A DNA stretch of 64,000 nucleotides, taken from positions 4,682,496 through 4,746,495 of the forward strand of contig NZ_KB911581.1 of assembly GCF_000383595.1 (NCBI RefSeq), read 5' to 3'. This document shows positions 32,871 through 41,430 of the stretch, piece by piece. Below the pieces are notes generated by a model. That model had not been told where the DNA came from and did no database searches. It saw nothing but the letters and a program-made list of their open reading frames with translations. The translations under genes were made by a program, and so were the position numbers. Source of the DNA: Streptomyces bottropensis ATCC 25435. Lineage in GTDB: Bacteria > Actinomycetota > Actinomycetes > Streptomycetales > Streptomycetaceae. Position 1 is the stretch's first letter; each line of letters opens with the position of its first letter.

Positions 32871-34292
32871 TCAGGCGGCCGCCCCCAGCACCACCCGCGA
32901 CCGGCGTTCGAAGTCCTGTACGAGGGGCTCGTCGCGGCGGGACGTCAGCCGGCCGCGGAAGTCGCGCAGGGCCTGGATGGACCGTTCGCTGTGCACACCG
33001 CTGAGCGCGTCGAGCGCGACGGTGGCAGTGGCGATCGCCTCGTCCAGACGGTTCTGCTGGAGGTGGGCCGTCGCGAGGACGGACCGGCTGATGGCCTGGC
33101 GGCGGCGGCGGTCGGCGTGCGCGCGCACCGACTCGCCCGCCGTGTGCTCGGCCTGCGCGGCGAGACCCAGATCGCGGAAGCAGAGGGCGGACTCGGCCTG
33201 GAGGTAGTGGTGGTCGAGGAACCGTACCCACGGCGACTCCTGGGCGGCGCCCCGGCTCGCGTCGAGCTGCTTCTCGGCGGCGCGCAACGCCTCGGCCGTC
33301 TCGCGGGGGCGGCCCAGTGCCGCGTGGCCGCGCGCGGACATGGCGTGCAGGCGCATCAGACCGAGGGGGCTGCCCGAGTCCCTGGCGGTGGCCACCCCGG
33401 CCCGGGCCAGGGCCACACCCTCGTCGGGGCGGCCGAGGCTGGTCGCCAGATGGGACAGCCCGGCCAGGATCTGGCCGCCCAGTACGTGGTCGCGGCCCTC
33501 CGCGCAGAGCCTGAGGCCCTGCGTCATGTACCGCTGGGCCAGGCCGTACTCGCCGGCGTCGTAGGAACTCCAGCCCGCCATGGCCGCGAGCCGGGCGGCG
33601 GCGGCGAACAGCTCGCGCCGGTGGTGCGGGGGAATGCCGCGCTGCTGGAGCAGCGGGACGACCTCGGTGGTGAGGTACTGCACGATGCTCGTGCGGATAC
33701 CGCCGCCGCCGTAGTGGTTGTCCATCTCGTCGAACATGCGGAGCATCGCGTGGACCTGCTCCACCGGCCCGCCGCCCGACGCCGGAGCGAGCGTCGGCGC
33801 GTCCCGGCTCTCCACCAGCCACAGCAGCCAGGCCCGTTGCGGGTTCGTCAGCGCGCCCGGCACGAAGGGCACCGACCCGAGCAGACTGCGCCGGGAGATG
33901 TCGGTGGAGCCCAGCTCCGCCAGGGTGTGCAGGGTCTCCGCCACGTTCTCGACGTACATCAGCGCCCGCCCCGTCACCGGTCGTCCGCGGTCGAGCGGGA
34001 AACCGAGATCGGCCGGAGTGAGCGCGCGGCCCAGCCGTTCGCCGAGGACCGCGGCGATCAACTCCGGTGTGTTGCCCCGTGGTTGCTGGCCCTGGAGCCA
34101 GCGGGTGACGGAGGCCTTGTCGTAGTTGGTGTCCGCGCCCTGGCAGCGGCCCAGGTCGTTGACCCGCAGGGCGAGGGAGGCGTACGAGCAGCCGGCCTCC
34201 TTCAGCGCCGCCGCCAGTGGCTTGTTGGGCCCACCGGTTCCCTTGGCCGGGTTCCTCGGTAATCCCTGTGATCCGTTCGTCACGGCGGCCAT
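32871..34292 (-). CDS. NsdA-like XRE/TPR regulator
   Basis: A 473-residue regulator. Residues 25-100 resemble a helix-turn-helix with the segment DKASVTRWLQGQQPRGNTPELIAAVLG, followed by tetratricopeptide-like helical repeats to the C-terminus. The layout is that of NsdA and its Streptomyces paralogues, which repress sporulation and antibiotic synthesis in S. coelicolor. This is a paralogue rather than clearly nsdA itself. It diverges from the WhiJ-like gene, and the operator-like repeat at 34447-34463 lies between them. Confidence 0.8.
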   Translation of the reverse strand: MAAVTNGSQGLPRNPAKGTGGPNKPLAAALKEAGCSYASLALRVNDLGRCQGADTNYDKASVTRWLQGQQPRGNTPELIAAVLGERLGRALTPADLGFPLDRGRPVTGRALMYVENVAETLHTLAELGSTDISRRSLLGSVPFVPGALTNPQRAWLLWLVESRDAPTLAPASGGGPVEQVHAMLRMFDEMDNHYGGGGIRTSIVQYLTTEVVPLLQQRGIPPHHRRELFAAAARLAAMAGWSSYDAGEYGLAQRYMTQGLRLCAEGRDHVLGGQILAGLSHLATSLGRPDEGVALARAGVATARDSGSPLGLMRLHAMSARGHAALGRPRETAEALRAAEKQLDASRGAAQESPWVRFLDHHYLQAESALCFRDLGLAAQAEHTAGESVRAHADRRRRQAISRSVLATAHLQQNRLDEAIATATVALDALSGVHSERSIQALRDFRGRLTSRRDEPLVQDFERRSRVVLGAAA

Positions 34293-34446
34293 CCAGGTTG
34301 TCGCATCGTGTCGGCGCGCGGCTTGACCCCTGCCCGCCGTGGCGCCAACTCCTGGGCGGGCCGGAGGAGTTCGAGGACGCTGCCGGTGATGTGCGGCAGG
34401 TCACTCGGTCACTATGGTGGCCGAACGACGCAGCCCGCAACCTGCG

Positions 34447-34463
34447 TTCTGATAATTTCAGAA
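34447..34463. promoter_or_regulatory. inverted repeat between the NsdA-like and WhiJ-like genes
   Basis: TTCTGA-TAATT-TCAGAA is a perfect 6-bp inverted repeat with a 5-base spacer. Its central 14 bases (TCTGATAATTTCAG) are identical, on the opposite strand, to 17265-17278. It lies 79 bases before the WhiJ-like start. Confidence 0.6.
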
Positions 34464-34541
34464 TGAACCGCGAAGACCTGTCGGTGTCAACGGATCGCAT
34501 GGCACACTGCACGCTGTGAATCCCGCCCCGGGAGGTTGCAC

Positions 34542-35417
34542 GTGAGTGAGACCCGCGTCGGAGGGAGCGCTCCCGCGGCGCCCACGGTCCTGCGCATGGT
34601 CCTCGGTAAACGGCTCCGCCAACTGCGGGAGCAGGCCGGCGTCTCCTTCGACGACGCCGCCCGCGCCATCGAGGTCACCGCGCTGACGGTCCGCCGTATG
34701 GAGAAGGCCGAGGTCGGTCTCCGCATCCCCTACGTGAAGGAGCTGCTGCGCACCTACGGGGTCTCCGGCGGCGAGATCGAGGACTTCCTCGCCCTCGCCC
34801 GCGAGGCCAACCAGCCGGGCTGGTGGCACAAGTTCCGTGATGTGCTGCCCGAGTGGTTCAGCGCGTACGTGAGCCTGGAGAGCGAAGCCGCCGTCATCCG
34901 TCTCTACGAACCCCAGTACGTACCCGGTCTGTTGCAGACCCACGACTACGCCGCCGCGCTGATGCGGGTCGGCTTCCCGAACGCGACCCGCGAGGACGTC
35001 GACCGCCGGGTCGCCCTGCGCCTTCGACGCCAGGACCTGCTGGCCAAACCCGAGGCGCCGGCCGTCTGGGCCATCCTCGACGAGACCGTGCTGCGCCGGC
35101 CGGTGGGCGGCCCCGAGGTGATGCGGGCCCAGATCGACCGGCTCGCCGAGGCGACGGACCGGCCCAAGGTCAGGATCCAGATCATGCGGTTCGCGGCCGG
35201 ACCCCACCCCGGGGCGTACGGCCCCTTCCACTACTTCCGCTTCGGCTTCTCCGAACTCCCCGACATCGTCTACACCGAGGGCCTCGCGGGCGCCCAGTAC
35301 GTCGACCAGCCCGCGGACGTCGTGACCTATCTGGAGGTACTGGACCGGATGTCCGTGCAGGCGGAACCGGTCGCTCGTACCAGGGACATCCTGGCGGCAC
35401 TACGCAAGGAGTTGTGA
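34542..35417 (+). CDS. WhiJ-like helix-turn-helix regulator with DUF5753 domain
   Basis: A 291-residue regulator with an N-terminal XRE helix-turn-helix (LGKRLRQLREQAGVSFDDAARAIEVTALTVRRMEKAEVG) and a C-terminal DUF5753 domain (from about residue 100, with YEPQYVPGLLQTHDYAAAL). This is the WhiJ class of Streptomyces regulators, which act with a small DUF397 partner encoded next door and affect development. The GTG start follows GGGAGG. The DUF397 gene starts 2 bases after the stop. Confidence 0.92.
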   Translation: MSETRVGGSAPAAPTVLRMVLGKRLRQLREQAGVSFDDAARAIEVTALTVRRMEKAEVGLRIPYVKELLRTYGVSGGEIEDFLALAREANQPGWWHKFRDVLPEWFSAYVSLESEAAVIRLYEPQYVPGLLQTHDYAAALMRVGFPNATREDVDRRVALRLRRQDLLAKPEAPAVWAILDETVLRRPVGGPEVMRAQIDRLAEATDRPKVRIQIMRFAAGPHPGAYGPFHYFRFGFSELPDIVYTEGLAGAQYVDQPADVVTYLEVLDRMSVQAEPVARTRDILAALRKEL

Positions 35418-35419
35418 CC

Positions 35420-35671
35420 ATGGCAAGGACACCCGACAGCCCCGTCCACAGCGGCATGCCCGCTCCCGAACTCGGCGCCGAGGGCTGGCGCAAGCCCTGG
35501 AGCGGCACGAACGGCGGTTCCTGCGTCGAGGCCAAACGCCTGGCCGACGGCCGCGTGGCCTTCCGCCAGTCCACCGACCCCGACGGCCCCGCCCTCGTCT
35601 ACTCCCGGGAGGAGGTGGTGGCGTTCCTGAACGGCGCCAAGGCCGGCGAGGCGGACTTCCTCATCGCCTGA
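35420..35671 (+). CDS. DUF397 protein, partner of the WhiJ-like regulator
   Basis: An 83-residue DUF397 protein: WRKPWSGTNGGSCVEAKRLADGRVAFRQSTDPDGPALVYSREEVVAFLNGAKAGEADFL has the family signature W-x-K-S-x-S... and C-V-E. DUF397 proteins are thought to bind and modulate their neighbouring WhiJ-like regulator. ATG 35420 lies 2 bases after the regulator's stop, so the two are translated together. The family is widespread in Streptomyces in many paralogous pairs. Confidence 0.92.
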   Translation: MARTPDSPVHSGMPAPELGAEGWRKPWSGTNGGSCVEAKRLADGRVAFRQSTDPDGPALVYSREEVVAFLNGAKAGEADFLIA

Positions 35672-35827
35672 CCACCCGCCCACACGGCGGGTCACTACGC
35701 GCGCACAACCGGACACCCGGTGCGCGCACTCCCCTCGTCCGCCGGCCGTGGTCAGACTGGGTGCTCCTCCAGGCCGTGTACGGACCGTCGGGCCGGCGCC
35801 CGTGGCCCACCACCCGAAGGGAGCGGC

Positions 35828-36382
35828 ATGGTCGTGCCGTCTCGTGTTCCGGGCCGAGACCGGCCGGCCGCTCCCGAGGAGCTCGGGATGATCCCGCCGC
35901 CCGTGCTCACCCGGTACCGGACCCTGATCGTCGAGGGGCACGACGGGCCCGGCCGTGACCGTCTCCTCGGCGACCTGGCGGACCTCGGCTTCGAGATCAG
36001 GCGCATGCCGCCCGCCCTGCACCACCTGGACCCGGCCCTGCCCTACCGCGAACTCCTCGACGGGCCCGGCCGACTTGCCGTCGACGGGCACCTCATCGCG
36101 GAACTCGTGCACGGACCACTGCGCCGGGGCCGCTCCCGGGTGACCTGGATCCAGGCCCTGGACCTCGCCGACGCCGTGGCCGAACGTGACGGGGCCATGC
36201 TCCACCTGACCACGCCCGAGGCCACGGAGGCGGCAACCGCCTACACCCGGGTCTTCCGCACCCTCGCCCAGCACGTACCCGTCGTCACCCTCGACGTCGG
36301 CGAGCCGGCCGGCCCCATCCGTGCCCCCGTTGCCCGTCCGTCCCAACTCTGGCAAAACGCAGAACAGTTGACGATAGGTTAG
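35828..36382 (+). CDS. degenerate P-loop protein, dTMP-kinase-like
   Basis: A 184-residue protein of no certain family. Residues 30-50 read LIVEGHDGPGRDRLLGDLADLG, which looks like the P-loop of thymidylate kinases (EGxDGxGKST) with the catalytic Lys replaced by Arg. Later helices (TWIQALDLADAVAERDGAMLHLTTPEATEAA) have an AAA-rich helical look but lack a DRY-type kinase motif. It may bind a nucleotide or be a non-catalytic relative. ATG 35828 is preceded by AAGGGAG. It follows the WhiJ-like/DUF397 pair and precedes a DUF574 methyltransferase. Confidence 0.6.
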   Translation: MVVPSRVPGRDRPAAPEELGMIPPPVLTRYRTLIVEGHDGPGRDRLLGDLADLGFEIRRMPPALHHLDPALPYRELLDGPGRLAVDGHLIAELVHGPLRRGRSRVTWIQALDLADAVAERDGAMLHLTTPEATEAATAYTRVFRTLAQHVPVVTLDVGEPAGPIRAPVARPSQLWQNAEQLTIG

Positions 36383-36416
36383 CGACGACCACGCGATGTG
36401 AGGCAGGAGAGTACCC

Positions 36417-37226
36417 ATGGCAGAAGGCCACCCCACTCCCGACCAGGAAGCCCTGTCGAAGATCGACACCACGGTGCCGCACTCGGCCCGCATCTGGAAC
36501 TACTGGATGGGCGGCAAGGACAACTACGAGGTCGACCGCGAGGCGGGCGACGCCTACCGCGAGATCGCCCCCAACATCGAGACGATGGCCCGCGCCTCCC
36601 GCGTGTACCTCATCCGCACGGTCACCTTCGTGGCCCGGGAGCGCGGCATCCGTCAGTTCCTGGACATCGGCACCGGCCTTCCGACGTACGACAACACCCA
36701 TCAGGTCGCCCAGCAGGTCGCCCCGGAGTCCCGCATCGTCTACGTCGACAACGACCCCCTGGTGCTGCGGCACGCGCAGGCTCTGCTCACCAGCACCCCG
36801 GAAGGCGTCACCGACTACGTCGACGCCGACCTGCGCGACCCGGACACCATCCTCGAAGCCGCCGGGAAGGTCCTCGACTTCGACAAGCCGGTCGCCCTGA
36901 TGCTGATGGGCATCCTCGGCCACATCCAGGACTACGAGCAGGCGCAGGACATCGTCCGCCGTCTCCAGGCCGCCCTCCCGTCGGGGAGCTACTTCGTCCA
37001 CTACGACAGCACGGACACCGACGCCGAACTCAAGCGCGCCCAGGACGGCTACGACGACACCGGCGCCGTCCCCTACGTGCTGCGCAGCCCCCGCCAGCTG
37101 CACGCGTACTACGAAGGCCTGGAGCTGCTGGAGCCCGGCATCGTGTCCTGCCCCCTGTGGCGCCCGGAGCCGGGTACGAATCCGCAGCCGACGGACGTGT
37201 ACGGGGGAGTGGCCCACAAGGCGTAG
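36417..37226 (+). CDS. DUF574-type S-adenosylmethionine methyltransferase
   Basis: A 269-residue protein of the Streptomyces DUF574 (Methyltransf_19) family: VPHSARIWNYWMGGKDNYEVDREAG at the N-terminus, the SAM loop FLDIGTGLPTYDNTHQVAQ near residue 80, and VYVDNDPLVLRHAQALL for the adenosine site. Members are common near WhiJ-like regulators and anti-sigma genes; their methyl acceptors are unknown. The ATG has GCAGGAGAG upstream. Confidence 0.92.
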   Translation: MAEGHPTPDQEALSKIDTTVPHSARIWNYWMGGKDNYEVDREAGDAYREIAPNIETMARASRVYLIRTVTFVARERGIRQFLDIGTGLPTYDNTHQVAQQVAPESRIVYVDNDPLVLRHAQALLTSTPEGVTDYVDADLRDPDTILEAAGKVLDFDKPVALMLMGILGHIQDYEQAQDIVRRLQAALPSGSYFVHYDSTDTDAELKRAQDGYDDTGAVPYVLRSPRQLHAYYEGLELLEPGIVSCPLWRPEPGTNPQPTDVYGGVAHKA

Positions 37227-37316
37227 CGGCACCGGCCAGGCGCGGGCGGATCGGGGGCGCGGGAGACGCGGGGAGGAGGCCTGTGTACTCCCGGACACTT
37301 CGGGTAGGCCCCCCGC

Positions 37317-37742
37317 ATGACGGGCCCCCACGACATCGACCGGCAGCTCCTCGACGCCGTGGAGGACCTGGTGCCGCTGTGGTTCTCGGCCGTCGGCGAC
37401 GTCTCCCCCCGGCTGTCCCCGAGACAGATACTGGCGCTGCGCGCGGTACGCGGGCAGCCCGAGCTGAACCTGACCGCCCTGGCCGAGCAGCTCGCGGTCG
37501 GCCTGCCCACGGCCAGCCGGCTCTGCGACCGGCTCGAAGCGGCGGGCCTGCTCCGCCGGGGCGTCCGTCTCGACGACCGGCGCGAGGTGCACCTGATGGT
37601 CACCGAGCGCGGACACGGTTTCCTCACCGACCTCACCGGGCGGCTGTCGGCGCGTCTGGCCGACGTCCTGGCCGCGATGCCGGCCGCCGAGCGTGCCCGG
37701 GTCGAGCAGACGCTGCGGGCCCTGGGGGGATCCGTCAGCTGA
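37317..37742 (+). CDS. MarR-family regulator (next to a PP2C phosphatase)
   Basis: A 141-residue MarR protein with a winged helix (LNLTALAEQLAVGLPTASRLCDRLEAAGLLRRGVRLDDRREVHLMVTERG). It is a paralogue of the MarR at 43634, sharing PTASRLCDRLEA and nearby residues. It is convergent with the phosphatase gene, overlapping it by 8 bases. Its target is unknown; its position at the edge of the sigma-control island suggests a role in that island. Confidence 0.9.
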   Translation: MTGPHDIDRQLLDAVEDLVPLWFSAVGDVSPRLSPRQILALRAVRGQPELNLTALAEQLAVGLPTASRLCDRLEAAGLLRRGVRLDDRREVHLMVTERGHGFLTDLTGRLSARLADVLAAMPAAERARVEQTLRALGGSVS

Positions 37743-39480
37743 CCCGCGCCGCGATCCGCCCGCCGTCACTGTGCACATGGCAGAGCAGCAGACACACGTC
37801 GTCCTCGTGCTCGTCGTCCAGCAGCGGCTGGAGCAACCGGTCGGCCGATTCCGCGACATCGTCGTCGAGCATCGCCGACGGAAGGCCTTCGAGGGTGCTC
37901 GCCAGCCGCTCGATGCCCGGGTCGATGCCCTGGGCACGGCGCTCCACCAGCCCGTCCGTGTAGAGGGCCAGGGTCGAGCCGGGCGGCAGCGGCACGGTGT
38001 GGTCGGGGATCTCCTGGTGGAGAGGGATGCCGAGCATCGCACCGGGTTTGGCGTCCAGGATCCGCACCCGTCCGTCGGGCGAGCGCAGCACCGGCGGCGG
38101 ATGCCCCGCCGCGGCCCAGGTGAGGGTGGGCTCGCTCGGATGGAACCGGGCGATGACGGCGGTGGCGTACAGGTCGGGCTGCAGATGGTGCAGGAACAGA
38201 TGGAGACGGGTCAGGAGCTGTCCGGGGGTCTTGCCGTCGACGGCGTAGGCGCGCAGCGCGGTGCGCAGCTGGCTCATCATCACCGCGGCGCGCAGACCGT
38301 GCCCGGTGACGTCGCCGATGACGGTGATCAGGCTGCCGTCGGGCTGACGGAAGGCGTCGTACCAGTCGCCGCCGATGTTCAGGCCCCGGGTGGCCGGCAG
38401 ATAGCGGGCGGCCAGCCGCAGCCCCGGGGTGGTGGGCAGCTCGGTGAGCAGGGCGCGCTGCAGCGTCTCGGCGATGTCACGGTTGTGCTCGAAGCGGCGG
38501 GCGTTCTCCAGCGCCACACCGGCGCGCCGGGCCAGCTCGATCAGCATCACGGCGTCGTGGGCGTCCCACCGCTGGTCGTCCGGCGGGGACAGCGTCAGCA
38601 CCCCGAGGGGTGCGCCCCGGGTCACCAGCGGCACGCACAGCAGGGGCCGGGCGGGGGCGAGCGCCGAGGGCGGATGGTCGTCGACGCCGGGCAGCCCGCC
38701 GGGGTGGTCGGCGGCGTACTGGGGGCGCCCGCGGCGGGCCGCGACGACGGCGGCGGCCGGTCGCGGGCCGCCCCGGGCCAGGTCGCCCTCCCCGTCGAAC
38801 AGCCATACGTCGGCGGTGTGCGCGTACCGGGGGACCAGGAGGGTGGGCAGCAGCCGCACGATCGCGTCGGGGTTGAGGGAGGCGGTCAGAGCGGCGCTGG
38901 CGTCGGCGAGGAAGGTGAGCCGGCCGCGCGCGTTCTCGGCCTCCTCACGGGCCTTCTGCTCGGCGGCGAACAGTTCGCGCTGCGCGATGCCGGCCGCGTC
39001 CAGCTCGGCGTGCAGGGCGAGGACACCCTGGTTGGTCTGGTGGAGCTCCTCACGGTGGAAGGCGACCAGCGCCTCCTGCTCGTCGAGTTTCTCCAGCAGC
39101 AGCGCGGCGTCCTCGTCGGCCCCGAACAGGGCCTCCGCGAGCGTCTCCGGATCAGCCGACACATGCCCGCTGTCCGGCAGGCGTCCCTCCTGTGAACAGG
39201 CGACCGTGAGCCGCCACGGCTGCCGGAACTCGCCCGGCCGCCGGTTCGCCGACGTCACCTCGACCAGGAACCGGCTGCCGCCGGGCCCCGCCGTCGTGAC
39301 CCGCGCGGTCAGCAGCCACGCGCCCCCCTTGGTGAGGCACTGCCGCAGCTGCGCGGAGAGCACCGACACCAGCCGCGCCCGGTCGGTCGCGGAGACCCCG
39401 TGCGCGGTGGCCAGCCGCGCGGTGGCGATACGGGCCCGGGCGGCGTCGGTGACGGAGCTGACATGCCAGGTACGGGTCAT
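37735..39480 (-). CDS. GAF-PP2C phosphatase of the RsbU/SpoIIE type
   Basis: A 581-residue protein: an N-terminal region of about 190 residues (a RsbU-N-like or sensor part), a GAF domain (about 195-340) and a C-terminal SpoIIE-type PP2C phosphatase with all metal-binding motifs (GGDWYD, GDVTGHG, LYTDGL, DDVCLL). It would dephosphorylate an anti-sigma antagonist and so free a sigma factor on a signal sensed by GAF. ATG 39480 overlaps the stop of the previous gene as ATGA. It is the last of five translationally coupled genes. Confidence 0.92.
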   Translation of the reverse strand: MTRTWHVSSVTDAARARIATARLATAHGVSATDRARLVSVLSAQLRQCLTKGGAWLLTARVTTAGPGGSRFLVEVTSANRRPGEFRQPWRLTVACSQEGRLPDSGHVSADPETLAEALFGADEDAALLLEKLDEQEALVAFHREELHQTNQGVLALHAELDAAGIAQRELFAAEQKAREEAENARGRLTFLADASAALTASLNPDAIVRLLPTLLVPRYAHTADVWLFDGEGDLARGGPRPAAAVVAARRGRPQYAADHPGGLPGVDDHPPSALAPARPLLCVPLVTRGAPLGVLTLSPPDDQRWDAHDAVMLIELARRAGVALENARRFEHNRDIAETLQRALLTELPTTPGLRLAARYLPATRGLNIGGDWYDAFRQPDGSLITVIGDVTGHGLRAAVMMSQLRTALRAYAVDGKTPGQLLTRLHLFLHHLQPDLYATAVIARFHPSEPTLTWAAAGHPPPVLRSPDGRVRILDAKPGAMLGIPLHQEIPDHTVPLPPGSTLALYTDGLVERRAQGIDPGIERLASTLEGLPSAMLDDDVAESADRLLQPLLDDEHEDDVCLLLCHVHSDGGRIAARVS

Positions 39481-40550
39481 GGAAAGCGGTCCGGCGGGGA
39501 GGGGCTCAGCACGGCGACGGTGGTGTCGTCGCGTACCGGCCGGGCGGGGCTGCTCGCGTCGCGCACGATCACGGCGGCGATCACAGCGGGGTCGAGGGAG
39601 GGACTGTGGGCGGCGGGTCCGGGACTCCAGCGGCTGGGCAGACCGTCGCTGTGCAGCACGAGCAGGCAGTCGTCCCCCCACTGAGCCGTGTGCTGCGGGA
39701 GGTGGGCGGCCCGGTGGGCGCCGACTATGCCGGGGCGTGACAGCAGCGGCTGCCAGTTCGCACCGGTGCGCAGCCGCGCCCCGATGTTGCCGATGCCGGA
39801 GAACAGCAGCCTGCCCTCGGCGACGTCGAGTTGGGCGACGGCGACGGCGGCGCCCCGGGTGTCGCGCAGCGCGCCCTCCAGCCGCCGCAGCAGCTGGGCG
39901 GGGGGCAGCCCGGGCGCCCGGTACAGCTGCTCCACGGCCGCCGAGGAGGCGCGGGCGGCCGCCACGCCGTGACCCAGACCGTCGGCCAGCATCAGTGTGA
40001 CGAGGTCGCCCTCCCGGACCCACGCCCAGGCGTCGCCGGAGAACTCCGCCCCGGCGAAGGGAACGTTGACGCCTCCGGCGCGCACGGCCGGGGCGGGGGA
40101 GCGGGCAGGGCCGCCGCCGCGGCGTCCGGATCGGGCGCCGAGCCGGGCCAGGGCGACGGTGCCCCGGCCGACCGTGCTGTGCAGGTCGAAGTCGTCGGCG
40201 ACCCGGTGGCAGGTGCCGAGGCCCGCGCCGAGCGAGGACGTCGTCGAGTAACCGTCGCGCAGCGCGCCCGCCACGTCGCGCACCCCCGGACCGTGGTCGA
40301 TCGCCACGATCTGCACCAGGGGGGCCGCGCCGTCCGCCCGCTCCGGCGCGGGGCGGGAGACGACTTCCAGCAGTATCAGCCCGCCACCGGCGTGCTTGAG
40401 CAGGTTGGTCGCCAGCTCGGTGGCCACCAGCGCGCAGCCGGCGGTACGGTCCGCGTCCAGCCCGGCCCGGGCCGCCGCGGCCTCGGCGGCCACCCGGGCG
40501 TCACGCACCCGGGTCGAGTCGTGCACCGGCACCTCCCAGACGCGCGGCAT
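39477..40550 (-). CDS. fused anti-sigma-type ATPase and SpoIIE/RsbX-like phosphatase
   Basis: A 357-residue fusion. The N-terminal third (1-140) is a HATPase_c domain like RsbT/RsbW (ELATNLLKHAGGG and DHGPGV). The C-terminal part (about 160-357) is a PP2C domain with LADGLGHG and LVLHSDGLPS, most like RsbX/short SpoIIE phosphatases. A kinase-like switch and a phosphatase in one chain suggests a feedback partner in the stressosome. It is coupled to the RsbT gene upstream (TGATG) and to the GAF-PP2C gene downstream (ATGA). Confidence 0.9.
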   Translation of the reverse strand: MPRVWEVPVHDSTRVRDARVAAEAAAARAGLDADRTAGCALVATELATNLLKHAGGGLILLEVVSRPAPERADGAAPLVQIVAIDHGPGVRDVAGALRDGYSTTSSLGAGLGTCHRVADDFDLHSTVGRGTVALARLGARSGRRGGGPARSPAPAVRAGGVNVPFAGAEFSGDAWAWVREGDLVTLMLADGLGHGVAAARASSAAVEQLYRAPGLPPAQLLRRLEGALRDTRGAAVAVAQLDVAEGRLLFSGIGNIGARLRTGANWQPLLSRPGIVGAHRAAHLPQHTAQWGDDCLLVLHSDGLPSRWSPGPAAHSPSLDPAVIAAVIVRDASSPARPVRDDTTVAVLSPSPPDRFP

Positions 40551-40993
40551 CACCGCTCCTCGCGCGGGCGCGGCGCCCCCGCCATCCAGGACGTCACCGT
40601 GACCGCGGTGCCCGAGCCGGGACGGCTGTCGATCGCGAACTCGTGGACCAGCCGCCGCGCGCCGCCGAGGCCCATGCCCAGGCCTTCGCCGGAGGTGTAG
40701 CCGTCGACGAGGGCCTGGTCGAGGTCCGGGATGCCGGGTCCCTCGTCGCTGAAGACCAGCCGCAGCCCGCGTGCGCCGCCCTTGTCCACGGGCTCGCACT
40801 CCATCTGTCCCCCGCCGCCGTGGACCAGGGTGTTGCGGGCCAGTTCGCTGGCCGCGGTGACGAGTTTGGTCTGCTCGACCAGACCGAAGCCGAGCTGGGC
40901 GGCCGCCTGCCGTACATGCTGACGTACCCACACCAGATCCAGGTCCGAGTGGATCGGCAGGCAGGCGGAGATGCCGCCGGCGGTCTGCATCAC
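40550..40993 (-). CDS. RsbT-like serine/threonine kinase of the stressosome
   Basis: A 147-residue HATPase_c kinase: ELARNTLVHGGGG (N-box), DEGPGIPDLDQAL and GLGMGLGGARRLV (G-boxes) are all present. RsbT phosphorylates RsbS and RsbR and, when released, activates the RsbU phosphatase. The gene is third in the R-S-T order, overlaps the RsbS gene by 4 bases and leads straight to the fused ATPase-phosphatase. The start is ATG 40993 (an alternative ATG lies 3 bases in). Confidence 0.92.
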   Translation of the reverse strand: MMQTAGGISACLPIHSDLDLVWVRQHVRQAAAQLGFGLVEQTKLVTAASELARNTLVHGGGGQMECEPVDKGGARGLRLVFSDEGPGIPDLDQALVDGYTSGEGLGMGLGGARRLVHEFAIDSRPGSGTAVTVTSWMAGAPRPREER

Positions 40994-41430
40994 GGACTCT
41001 CCTGGCGGGCGTGCCCTCGGTGGGGGAAGGTCGGGTCCGGTTCTCCGAGGAGGCGCAGCGCGTCCTCGGTGCTGAGCGCGGTACGCAGTCCCGGGAGGGT
41101 GAGCCCCAGTTCCACCAGCGTGATCGCCACGGCCGGACGCATGCCCGCCACCACCGTCCCGGCGGCCTGCAGACTCGTCTGGGCGGCGATGTCGCCGAGG
41201 ACCCGGCCCAGGAACGAGTCCACCATCTCCACACCGGAGAGGTCGATGACCACGCCCTTGGCGCCGCTGCGCGCGACGGTGGCGCTGATGTCCTGCTGGA
41301 GCTGTTCCGCCGCGCCGTCGTGCAGATCGCCCTGGAGAGACACCAGGAGTACGTTGCCGAGCTTGAGCACCGGTACAGGTGCCCCGTACGAGGACGGACC
41401 GCCGTACGCGGCGAAGAGTTCGCCGCTCAC
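40990..41430 (-). CDS. RsbS-like single-STAS stressosome protein
   Basis: A 146-residue STAS protein. VIDLSGVEMVDSFLGRVL places Ser72 where RsbS has its phosphorylated Ser59. RsbS forms the stressosome core with RsbR and holds RsbT. GTG 41430 overlaps the RsbR gene stop as GTGA; the stop overlaps the RsbT start. It is slightly longer than B. subtilis RsbS (121). Confidence 0.92.
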   Translation of the reverse strand: MSGELFAAYGGPSSYGAPVPVLKLGNVLLVSLQGDLHDGAAEQLQQDISATVARSGAKGVVIDLSGVEMVDSFLGRVLGDIAAQTSLQAAGTVVAGMRPAVAITLVELGLTLPGLRTALSTEDALRLLGEPDPTFPHRGHARQESP

